NCBI RefSeq assembly: GCF_032854445.1
Contig: NC_088295.1
Span: forward strand, 50,271,385 to 50,331,384
From: Liolophura sinensis
Lineage: Eukaryota > Mollusca > Polyplacophora > Chitonida > Chitonidae
Reading direction: 5' to 3'
Length of the DNA: 60,000 nucleotides
Positions within the stretch are counted from its first letter, which is position 1; the number at the start of each line of letters is the position of its first letter. The notes under the pieces are model-generated. The model was not told where the DNA came from, made no database searches, and was given only the letters and a program-made list of their open reading frames with translations. This document shows, piece by piece, positions 25,601 to 37,600 of the stretch. A program made the translations under genes and the position numbers.

Positions 25601-28600
25601 TGTGACTAAGGATCATGTTTGGCCAGATTTTGTGGCTTAAGTTCAGCTCCAGCCAGCTCATGGCCTTGTGTCATGAGGTTTGTGACTAAGAATCATGTTT
25701 GGCCAGATTTTGTGGCTTAAGTTCAGCTCCAGCCAGCTCATGGCCTTGTGCCATTAGGTTTGTGACTAAGGATCATGTTTGGCCAGATTTTGTGGCTTAA
25801 GTTTAGCTCCAGCCAGCCAATGGCCTTGTGTCATGAGGTTGTGACTAAGAATCATGTTTGGCCAGATTTTGTGGCTTAGGTTCAGCTCCAGGCAGCTAAT
25901 GGCCTTGTGTCATGAGGTTTGTGACTAAGGATCATGTTTGGCCAGATTTTGTGGCTTAAGTTCAGCTCCAGCCAGCTAATGGCCTTGTGTCATGAGGTTT
26001 GTGACTAAGGATCATGTTTGGCCAGATTTGGCCTTGTGTCATGAGGTCTGTGACTAAGGATCATGTTTGGCCAGATTTTGTGGCTTTAGTTCAGCTCCAG
26101 CCAGCTCATGGCCTTGTGCCATTAGGTTTCTGACTGAGGGTCATGTTTGGCCAGATTTTGTGGCTTAAGTTCAGCTCCTGCCAGCTCATGACCTTGTGTC
26201 ATGAGTTTTATGACCAAGGATCATATTTGTTCAGGTATAGTGGTTTAAATCCAGCTCCAGCCAGCTCATGACCATTTGCCATGTTTGCGACTAAGGATCA
26301 TGTTAGGCCAGATTTTGTGGCGTAAGTCCAGCTCCAGCCAGCTCATGATCTTGTGTCATGAGTTTTGTGACCAAGGATCATGTTTGGCCAGATTTTGTGG
26401 CTAAAGTCCAGCTCCTGTCAGCTCAAGGCCTTGTGGTGTGAGATTTAATTCTGATTAAATGAATAAATTAACAAAGTTACTTAGTATTATTTTAATGTGA
26501 TGGCTTCTCCATTTTATTCACAAGCTGTCAATCTGGTTGAGACTTTTTGAGGATAATACAGGAGGATAAGTATTTTTACAGTTGGTACATTTACACGTTC
26601 TGTCTGTCCACAGCAAAATGGATCAATTGACACTTTGAAACCAAGCAAAGTGAAGTCCTTCTTCAAGAAGTTTGTCAAAGAGTGGAACAAGAAGAGACTC
26701 CCACAGGTGAGTGCAGCTCTGAAGAAAGGGTGTGGATTCAAATGAGTTCATTTCAGTTGCATGTATACACTTACTAGGTGTGGGGTTGAAACAACTAGGT
26801 CTTGGACAGGGAATTTGTTTGTTCATCCGCACTCAGCGCTTGTGACATTAGAGACAATTGTTACTCCGTGACAATACACAGCCGAGTTCCTACATTCTTT
26901 GAAGACGGCTTGTTTCCAACAATATGGTCACATGTGGGAAAGTTTGTCAGTAACTTGCCAAAGGTTGGTAGTTTACTACAGGCGATCTGGTTTCCTCCAC
27001 ATAGATTTAATATATAGTGTATTACCTGTCACAGTTGATGTTCAGGTATGTACATGCAGCCTGCACAGATATGAATGAAGTACTGCACATTCAATTTATA
27101 TGAGCAAGATATAATGTTGCCCCAGTATTTTGACCTTTAAGAATGCACCCAAGTTTCCATCATCTCATCATCTTACCATTTTCAAATCTGGTGAAAATGA
27201 ATACTTTTGGGATGAGCTATCATCTCCATTGATCCACCAATCCACCTAGCAATTGATTTACTTTTGTCCTTGTGTGTGTTTCACACAGAGATACTATTGG
27301 TCCTCGGAGGAGACTCCACCCCCTTCCCGAGCCGGGTCCAGGTTCAGTTTTGCAGAGGACGTACAAACTCCCGACTTCCTCAACTTCCCAGCAGCCCCGG
27401 TTGATCTGAGCAATGATGACGTTGACAGCAGTGATGACATTGAAAGGTCTGGATCTTTTTCAACTTTCGGCAAAACGCAGAAACCCGAGGGCCTGAATGA
27501 TGAGATCACCCCTACACTGCCCAAGAGACCGCTGCTTTCAGTAAGAGGATCCATAAATGGCCTTTTCTGTTATTGTTATGTCATTTACAGCATCTTTCCT
27601 TGGTTTATATCTGTATATAATTCAAATTTGCATTTGCTCTGTAATGGTTTGCATCAGATCTTTGCTGATTTTTAATCCTTTTTTCATCAGTTCTGGTTTG
27701 AGACCAATGCATGGTTAAATTTAATTTTCTTAAGGAGCATGGGTTTAGAAGCAGAGAAATGTTTCCAGACTTGATGGTCTTGTACTTATGCTATATACAT
27801 GAAGGGAGAACTATTTGGATAAACTCTGTGGCCTTTTCAACTTGAATAATACATATTGTAAGGTAATTACTATTTGTTGTACTCAGGTTGACAACACAGT
27901 TCTTAATGAAATAATAGTAATGAAATATTGCGAATACTTAGTACTCTACACTTTTCATAGACGTCTGAAGAACTAGATCAGCGCGTACACATATATGCAT
28001 ATACTTGTATGATTTATACATGTGTTTTCAAAAAATTGTTCCAAAAATTACAAACCTTCTAAAGGCAGACAGTGAAAAGGAGGTAAAATATGAGAGAACA
28101 TAGGTGTCTAGATGACACACTTAGAGTAATCAAACTGCGACATTGATTGCGTTATGGTTGGCCTAAATGATGACATATTGAGTAGACACACACAATCAAA
28201 TCTGCATGAGTAGACATACACCTTCACATCTGAAATGGCTATGTATGAGTAGACACACACCATCACATTTGAAATGGCTATTTATGAGTAGACACACACC
28301 ATCACATCTGAAATGGCTTTGTATGAGTAGACACACACCATCACATCTGAAATGGCTATTTATGAGTAGACACACACCATCACATCTGAAATGGCTATAC
28401 ATGAGTAGACACACACCATCACATCTGAAATGGCTATTTATGAGTAGACACACACCATCACATCTGAAATGGCTATGTATGAGTAGACACACACCATCAC
28501 ATCTGAAATGGCTATTTATGAGGAGACACACACCATCACATCTGAAATGGCTATTTATGAGTAGACACACACCATCACATCTGAAATGGCTATTTATGAG

Positions 28601-31600
28601 TAGACACACACCATCACATCTGAAATGGCTATTTATGAGTAGACACACATCATCACATCTGAAATGGCTATTTATGAGTAGACACACACCATCACATCTA
28701 AAATGGCTTTGTATGAGTAGACACACACCATCACATCTGAAATGGCTATTTATGAGTAGACACACACCATCACATCTGAAATGTAGACACACACCATCAC
28801 ATCTGAAATGGCTATACATGAGTAGACACACACCATCACATCTGAAATGGCTATATATAAGTAGACACACACCATGACATCTGAAATGGCTATACATGAG
28901 TAGACACACACCATCACATCTGAAATGGCTATACATGAGAAGACACACACCATCACATTTGAAATGGCTATACATGAGTAGACACACACCATCACATCTG
29001 AAATGGCTATACATGAGTAGACGCACACCATGACATCTGAAATGGCTATACATGAGTAGACACACACCATCACATCTGAAATGGCTATACATGAGTAGAC
29101 ACACACCATCACATCTGAAATGGCTATACATGAGTAGACACACACCATCACATCTGAAATGGCTATACATGAGTAGACACACACCATCACATCTGAAATG
29201 GCTATACATGAGTAGACACACACCATCACATCTGAAATGGCTATACATGAGTAGACACACACCATCACATCTGAAATGGCTATACATGAGTAGACACACA
29301 CCATCACATCTGAAATGGCTATACATGAGTAGACACACACCATCACATCTGAAATGGCTATTTATGAGTAGACACACACCATCACATCTGAAATGGCTAT
29401 TTACCTTCAGCAAATCAGTTGATTATGGTGTCCAAGGTTATCCAAATGGTCTTCTTTTTCTTAACAATTCATATCTTTTGTTGGAATCTTACTTTGGGGT
29501 GAAGGTAATCTTGATTATCCTATTTTATGATATTTAATATTTGCATGATTTAACCTGTATACACTGTAAATGACCTAAAGTCCTGCCCATGGTTATGTCG
29601 CTCATTTTGACTAATTCTGAGTTTTTAGAAATTAAGATTAGATTAAGTTTTGAGGTTTTAAGTTATCTTGTTCCAACTGAAAAATGTAACATATCAGCAC
29701 CAAAAAGAAATTGTTTGGCAATTTATTTTCGTCCTAAAAATGCTCTTATGTTTTAGGTCATTTACAATTAGGTTTCATTTTCCTATATTTCCATATACAT
29801 GGTTGAAATGCATGAGGTGTCTGCTTCTTTTTCGCCCATTTACATGCACAATATTAATTTTGTGACTGACAGTGACTGCAACAAAAATGTTCTGCTCTTA
29901 ATGTGAAGGTGAAAATTGTACGAAGATTTTGTACATATTATATTTCATGTGTTGGTTTTGTCTGTGTGGGATCTGTGAAAAGTACATTTTAAAATTTAAA
30001 CCTATTGAGTGAACAAATCAAAGATAAGATTGGAAGTAGTGTTACGCAGCCTATTGCCATTTGACCAATTGTGGTGGTTGTAAGGATTAAGTACAAGGAT
30101 TAATATGGGCTGAAAAGCCTGTTAATTTATTAAAATATTTTTCCTGAAGTCACTTTAGCTCACTGTCAGTCACATCTAATTTGCATGTGAGACTGTTATG
30201 TTGAAGGGTCAAGAAATGTTTAGTACAAAATACATATCAACTGAGACAGCATTTCTGTTTTATTATGATATCTTTTTTTTATTATGGTATTTATTTTTTA
30301 TTAGATAATACTATCTGAAGAGATAATGTTTTTAAAACCTATAACTCCAGAGGTAGTAAAGGAGTTGTGCCCCTTGCCATTCTGAATTACGCCTTCCCTG
30401 TTTATCGTGCAGGTGTAGACTGTGTACATTGTTCATTGATCTTTGGTGTCAGCAATCATTGAATGCCATTGACGAAATCAAGGTCATTTTGTATGGGGAA
30501 AAAAGATCCATGACAAAGTGTCACATTTTTACCATGGGAATATATTTTAGTGGAGAGATTAAGTATCAGCTCAGGCTTTATTTGGAGGCTGCATGTTTAC
30601 AAATGCTCACTCAGATGATATGTATTCGTGTAAAAATGAACATTTTCTGCCCCTTTAGAGTATGAAGCATGTATTCTCTGCTTGGTTTGTGACTGTTTGC
30701 CTTTCTTGATCACGACCTTGACCCCACTCTTTCTGGACAGGCAGTCTTCCCTGTGATTGATCCCTCACGCGAAAACTCTGCCAGGGTGAGCCCTACTGTC
30801 AGTAAGATGATGGCTCAAGCTGTGGTCATCTGCGAAGATCATGTAACCCACAGTGACCCTCCAACACCAACCCCAGAGGTAGTGACCACCGTCCAGTCTG
30901 TGTCTGTGTGGAGATGCCTCAGTTGACAGATAAAGCAGTCATTATATTTCATTATATTATATTTAAATTATTACACGTTTAAATCTCTTGGTCTTTGTGA
31001 GGAACATCATACCAGTGAAAAACATGGCTTGTTTGGGATATTCTTGGTTTTATAAGAGGGCTTTGCAAGTCATTCATTATTCAGTTTTCATATTTCATAT
31101 GAAATATATATATATATATACATAGTGATAAAGTGAGGTGAATTTAGGAAAGATCAACTTAACAATTAGTGCACTGCAGCAACAAGCTGTTGACAAGTTG
31201 TCAGAAACTAATGTTTGCCTTTTGCAATGCCTTAAATGATTATAAATTACATATCTAGACAAGATTCTTCCAGTTACTTCCTTGCAAGGTTCTCTCAAAA
31301 GGTTAAATTGTTAAGTCACTTTACATTCAAATACACTAAATCTATGCTTCGAAACAGACATTCATATACCATCAACCAAAAAGGACGTTGCCAGTCAAAA
31401 ATTGTAAGGCCAATTCTCGAAACAAAGTTTAACACAAAATACCAAAGAACTAAGAAAGTATATAAATTACGAAAATAAGACAGAATCATACGAAGAGAAG
31501 TGGTCAACAGTTTTCAGTGATGTAGGAAAGACGCAAGGCATGTTCTAGGCGACTGAGTGAAATCAGTATTCGAATTGTGCAACATGCTAGAATATCAAAT

Positions 31601-34600
31601 GTGTATCAAAATAAATGTCTCAGTTGCGCTTTGATTGCCAGTGTTCATATATCGAATTCAAAATGATGAATGTACGGCCCCTAGCCCGTGTTAAGCACAA
31701 TTCAACATGATGAATGTACGGTCCCTAGCCCGGGTGAAACACAATTCAGCACAATGAATGTACGGCCCCTAGCCCGGGTTAAGCACAATTCAACACGATG
31801 AATGTATGGCCCCTAGCCTGGGTTAAGCACAATTCAACACGATGAATGTATGGCCCCTAGCCCGGGTTAAGCACAATTCAACACGAATGTATGGCCCCTA
31901 GCCCGGGTTAAGCACAATTCAGCACGATGAGTGTACGGCCCCAAGCCCGGGTTAAGCACAATTCAACACGATGAATGTACGGCCCCTAGCCCGGGTTAAG
32001 CACAATTCAACACGATGAATGTATGGCCCCTAGCCCGGGTGAAGCACAATTCAGCACAATGAATGTACGGCCCCTAGCCCGGGTGGAGCAGAATTAGGCA
32101 CAATCATGGAGCAGAGCCACAGAGATTCTGAATGCTCCGTCCATATTTACTTACAAGAGAATTGTACTCATTGTAAATTAAGAATGAAGGCGTTTGATGG
32201 AATAACTTTGATGCACAAGTTTCTGCATTAATAACTTGTCACGTTGATTGAAATCATCAAGGATCATGCAGGATCTAACAATTGCTACAAGGTGAGATAT
32301 TTACATGCCATATGCAGGACCCTTTGGTATATTGCTGTCCAAGTATGAAGGATAATTTACTATGTCAAAATTGAAACTATCTCTCTTGTCAATACAGTTT
32401 ACATTCATCTAAGTCGCACTCTAATATTATCACTTGTTTTCACATGATCATATCACATACAGTAGGGACCAGTCTGCTAGCCAATCTCCTATGCCTGCCT
32501 TCAGTCAAGCCGTTGACCAATGAGGTCACATATAAAGTGACGGCATACAAAAATTTATGCATGCAACTAGTGTAGAAAAGATATAACATGGTATTAAGGA
32601 CACATTTTTTTCATGTTTCAACTTGGTTGTGTTCAATTGAACTGAGTTTTTGAAGATGTGCAATAAACCAGCTGTTAAGCATATACTGTGAATAAACACT
32701 ACTATACTGTGACATTTGTTTTTCTAATAATGCCTTGAATGGTAAAATCAAAACCTTTAATAATCAGCTGAAAGTGAAGCTTTGCTTGGTAATGTTGCAG
32801 TGGTTTTAAAACATTGCTATGTATGGCTTGTTTGGCTTTAGTGGTAATGACAAAATATGTGCAGTTTTTAGATTGCCTACATCAGAGCAAGTAAATATAT
32901 GTGATCATTTTAAATTATATCATCAAGGTTTTTGTGTTAAAAGGCATGAAAAGATATAATCTTAACGTAATTGCTTGCTTGAAGTCTGCTACTGAAGTAC
33001 TCTTAATACATATACTTTAACATTTTCATTAACATAAATTAACATTCTAATTGCCAATTTTGGTAATATGTATATGTTGGTGCTTCTTGTATATCTTTGA
33101 CAGAAAATACACAGGACTTATTTTTTAATGTACATGATTCAAGTTCTCGCTACTTTTTGTTGCTTTTTCAGACCTCCCCCCTAACCTGCCCTAGCCTGTC
33201 CCCCCAAAGCCCCGTCCTGCTAACGTATGAGCACTCCCCTGGGATCATCAACGGCACACTGAAGGAAAGATACGCAATAACACCAGACAACAACAACATG
33301 TGAGTCAGCGGTTTTGGAATGCATTAACAGATAGTTTTGTATATTTGCCTTTTGTGGAATCTGAGATGAAATTAAACTGTGGGATACATGATCTCATTTG
33401 TCAACCTGCATTGTGTAATTGTCATCAAAAGTTTCAGTGTGTTGATTGCCATATTAGGAGGAAGTATAGTCCACATATATATCCTGAATCAATTTGATTG
33501 GTGGATCCTGCCTGAAAATTTGTCATCTGTACAGTCGTGGGATCATGATGTGATATTTTGGGGGCAAATGCCTGTAGTAGTCATTCAGGATGTACTTTTG
33601 GGATGAAGGCATTCCGTAAGAGAGTTGGAGAATATCTACAATGGAATATCTGTATGTAACTATGTTTCTGTATAATTTCAATTTCCACAATGCTTTTATT
33701 GTTTGGATCACTAAAAATTTGGCTGCACAAGTATAGTGTGTGTAGCGGGGAAGTGGGTGTGAGAGTGGGGCAACTAACATATGAGGTCGCAGGCACAAAT
33801 ACAGCTGTCACTGGTTAGCTATGTTAAACACCAAGTAAATAAATAATATAATTAAATATAGTTACATGTTAACGTGGCTCTACAATATTTTGCAGGTCAG
33901 TACTTAGTTCATAGATTTCTGATGAAGTATTGATGACTAGTATTGTTTTGTTTTTTATTTTCCAGAAAATTGAATGAAAGCAGTGAAGTCTGTAATGCAG
34001 AGGAATCGAATTACACATGTATGGAGAATGACGTCCTGCCAGGGGAAGAACTCAAAGTCACAGAAATTCTGGAAAGAGCCATTCAAGACGATCTTCTGCC
34101 ATCTGGGGAGCTGACTCCAATAGCAGAGGAGGAATCTAGTGCACATGACACCAAGCATGTTGTACAAATGCAGACTGTTGTGGAGGCCCTGCAACCAGTG
34201 ATGGAAGACAGAGATGTAACAGTTGAAGGTCAACCCAAGGTGAGCCAAAGTGAAACCTCGGTGGACACGACATGGAAAGTCGTAGATTCTAAAACTGAGA
34301 CTGGACAGATTACCTTCAGTGGCTTACCCCCACCTCCCAAAGAATGGAAAATGGACCCAATGGGCTTGACCCACACAATACTACCAACGGCCAGGCCAGT
34401 CAGTCAGGAGAGGACAGTAACCACAGCAGAGGTGGTCACACATCCAGATAAAATGTCTGAAGAAACAACCAAAGTTATCAAAACAACAACCATAACCACT
34501 GTGGAGCAGATCACTTCAGGAGGGAAGACTGTTGAGGCAGAACAAGTTTCAAGAGTGGCCACTAGCCCAACAGTAAAGAGTCCAGTCATTGCTGTACATG

Positions 34601-37600
34601 ACAATCAGGTCCTACCTAGCCCTGTACAACAAGGTGGAAGGACTGAGAAGATAGAAGCACAGGAAGTTAGAGGCCCTGTTTTGCAGGAGCCACCAGTAAT
34701 ACATGTAACTCGGGAAAGAGAAACTGGTCGTAACCCGACTGTGACCAGTTCAACCACAGTGACACGGGAACAGATTGTGCCCAGCCCCAGTAATCAAGGA
34801 ATTACTGTGATTGGTTTGGAGAAACTTGAACTCAAGCCATCTGTCATCACAGAACAGTCGTCCCCTACTACTTCACCTCAGCCGAGTTCTGTTAAGTTTG
34901 TGGCACAGGAGTTGAAATCTCCAACTATGAAGGTAGAACAGCCAGTTGTTGTTGTTCAGCAGACTTCTGTGGTGTCAAATGCTCCGACATCAAGTTCTGT
35001 TGAAATGGGAAAGGTTTCTGAACGAGATATTCCTGTTGCTGTTTGTCCGCCTAAATCTGAAGCCAAGACTGTGACTATCCAGCCAAGGAGTGTGTCAATT
35101 CCTGAGACCTCACATGTCACCTTAGCTCATCAGGAAATGCACTCACCAGTGTCTAAGCCTGAAGTACTGCTGCCTGAGCAGCCTTGTATTATGGGTACAG
35201 AACTGAACTACACTCGAGTTTCACCAGACAAAGAAGTTCATGTCATGAGTACAAGCGTTGATAAGCAGCAAGACAGGAGGGATGTGATAGAGGTCAGTTC
35301 TTCAAGACAGAATGTTGAGACAAGCTCCCTGTCATACACAGTGACTTCGCCACAAGTGGAAACCACAACTGTAGACCATATTGTGGTCACCCGATCTACA
35401 CCTCAAGTGCTTCAGACACAAGAAACGAAGAACACAAACCCGATCTACAGAGAGCATGCTGCCGTAACAAGCCACATTCCAAGACCTACATCAAAAGGAG
35501 CACATCTTCCATTGGTTCTGCAAGAAAGCACCACTGTCACAAAGGCATCGGTGTCTCCCACAAATAACGTGACTAGAGAAAGCATTCGGGCAGTCAGACC
35601 AGCGCCACCTCCACCAGAAACCAAACACAAAGTGACCACTGTGGAGAGAAGAACAGTGAGCACTTCGTCTGCATCACCAAGAAATTCAACAGAGATCAAG
35701 CATGACGTGACAGAATCATCTGCAGAGAGAAAGAGAGGACCAGCTTTGTCGCCAATCATTGTCAGTGCTTCAACTGTTCCAATGCTTTTCCAGGATGCCA
35801 TGAAGCCTGTTGAGCTAGACTCCACACACTCTTCAAAGGTTTCTACATCACCGCCCAAAAGTGCTCCGATGAGGTCACCGCGTTCTCCAGATAAGCCAAA
35901 ACCAGCTCCAAGACCCAGTAGCTTGCGTTCTCCAACCTCTCCAGGGTCACACATCCCTGTGGCAGTGAAAGCAGAACCCGTCAGCCCTGCAAAGTCTCCT
36001 AGACAAGAAGCGGTGCCTCCACCCAAAGCGCCTAGACCGCAAAGTTTCCGATCTTCTACGCAACTGATAATGCCACGAGCCCTCCTCCCACACAAACTTC
36101 TCCACAAGGCAGAATTGTATCTCCAACTACTCCTAATAGTACAAGTGCTTCAAAAATACCACCTCCTAAAGCTCCACGACCGCCAAGTCACCTGTCTCTT
36201 CTAAGGTGGTGACATTTCCGAATGCAGCCATGCATACTCACCAACCACAAGTGGTACAACATAACGTTATCCCCAGATCAGTGGGGCAAACATCCCCTTC
36301 TGCCACACATGCTGTCAGGTCCTCCACAGTTCCTTCCCCAGCCCATGCCAGCCCGGCTCCCACAGTGGTTCCAGAGACGCGAACCTATAGCAAATTCATG
36401 TATGAACAACCAAGCTTCTTGGCTGCAAGGGCCGACAACTCCCGCAGGAGTATGAGCAGAATCAACTTCACTCCTCCAAAACCAAGTCCAAAAACAAGAA
36501 TGACAACATCCTATATTGAAACTAGCCCAGCCATGCCGAAAGAGAATGTCATGAGTGTTTCCTATTCGGAACCTTCATCGCTGAGACAAAACCAGTCGGA
36601 TCCCTCATTACCGGATAACAGAGCAGACAAGAACAATAACATTCTCACAGCCTTCTCAAGTAATTGCAGAAGATGTCAGGGACTGTCCAGCCTAGAGAGG
36701 AATGTGATGACAGATTATAACACCAACTACTCAGGCGGTCCTGAGGAAACCAAGGAAGTGAATATGATGAAAGTTTGGTAAGGCCAGAGCAGACGAGAAC
36801 AACATTTGGACCAACCTTCATGAGGCTGTCAGGGATCGGCGAAGCATGAGTCGTGTCGAAGGTGTGAGGTATCAGCAAATGCAGAGCGTTCAACAGCCTT
36901 CAGAGCCTATCTCGTACAGGCGAGAAGTTCATGCGGAACAAGAAAGCCCAATCCGTTCCACGGTCAGACTCACGTTCGGATATCGTCGAGTTCGGACCGT
37001 GAACGAGATGCTAACGCAGCCAACGTGGTAAACAAATATTTAACGGAGATAAAAGAGAGTACACATGTAATTTCGTCTTTAGGTGATGCCACGCAACCTG
37101 AGAAAGCTCGTCCTCTATCTCAAGGTGAAAGGGAGGCTATTCAAATGAGGCAAACCGTCCGGTCAAATGTTGATCATCAGAATGTAACAAGGGAGACGAC
37201 CCGCACGACGTACGAAGTCTCACATTCCCGCGCACCTCTTTACGGGGACGTCCGCCTATAGGGAGAACGAAGCAGCCTTTCAAGAGCGACAACCTCCTCC
37301 ACTTGCTCCTCGGCAGTACTCATCACTTCCAAGGAACAACCGCGGTGTTGCGATGGGGGCTGTTGTGGTAGAAATGGGAGCAAATCACCCTGCCAGAAGC
37401 CAGCTGGAGATGTCCCGCAGCAGGAGCAGCTATGCAGGCTACCCTGTGGGTCAGGAATTGCACACTCCAGGAGACGGGCGAACGTATACAGGTCATCCCG
37501 TGGGTAACGAGTTCCAGACCCCACGGGACCGTAGAAGTTATGCAGGTTATTCCCCTGGTTACTCTCCCAGCCAGCCAGGGGTTTCTCCTGGACAACAAGG

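Noticed and set aside
28185-29405. CRISPR-like array
   Set aside because: Units are contiguous with no unique spacers and the genome is eukaryotic with introns. The same applies to the other arrays in the window.
28196-29413. 405-residue open frame on the - strand with Cys/His-containing 13-residue repeats (zinc-finger-like look)
   Set aside because: It is entirely the 39-bp intronic minisatellite. The C...H spacing follows the repeat, there is no unique sequence and no splice or promoter context.
35445-36107. 220-residue frame on the - strand
   Set aside because: It is antisense to gene A's long exon, which has the protein-like composition and splice borders on the + strand.
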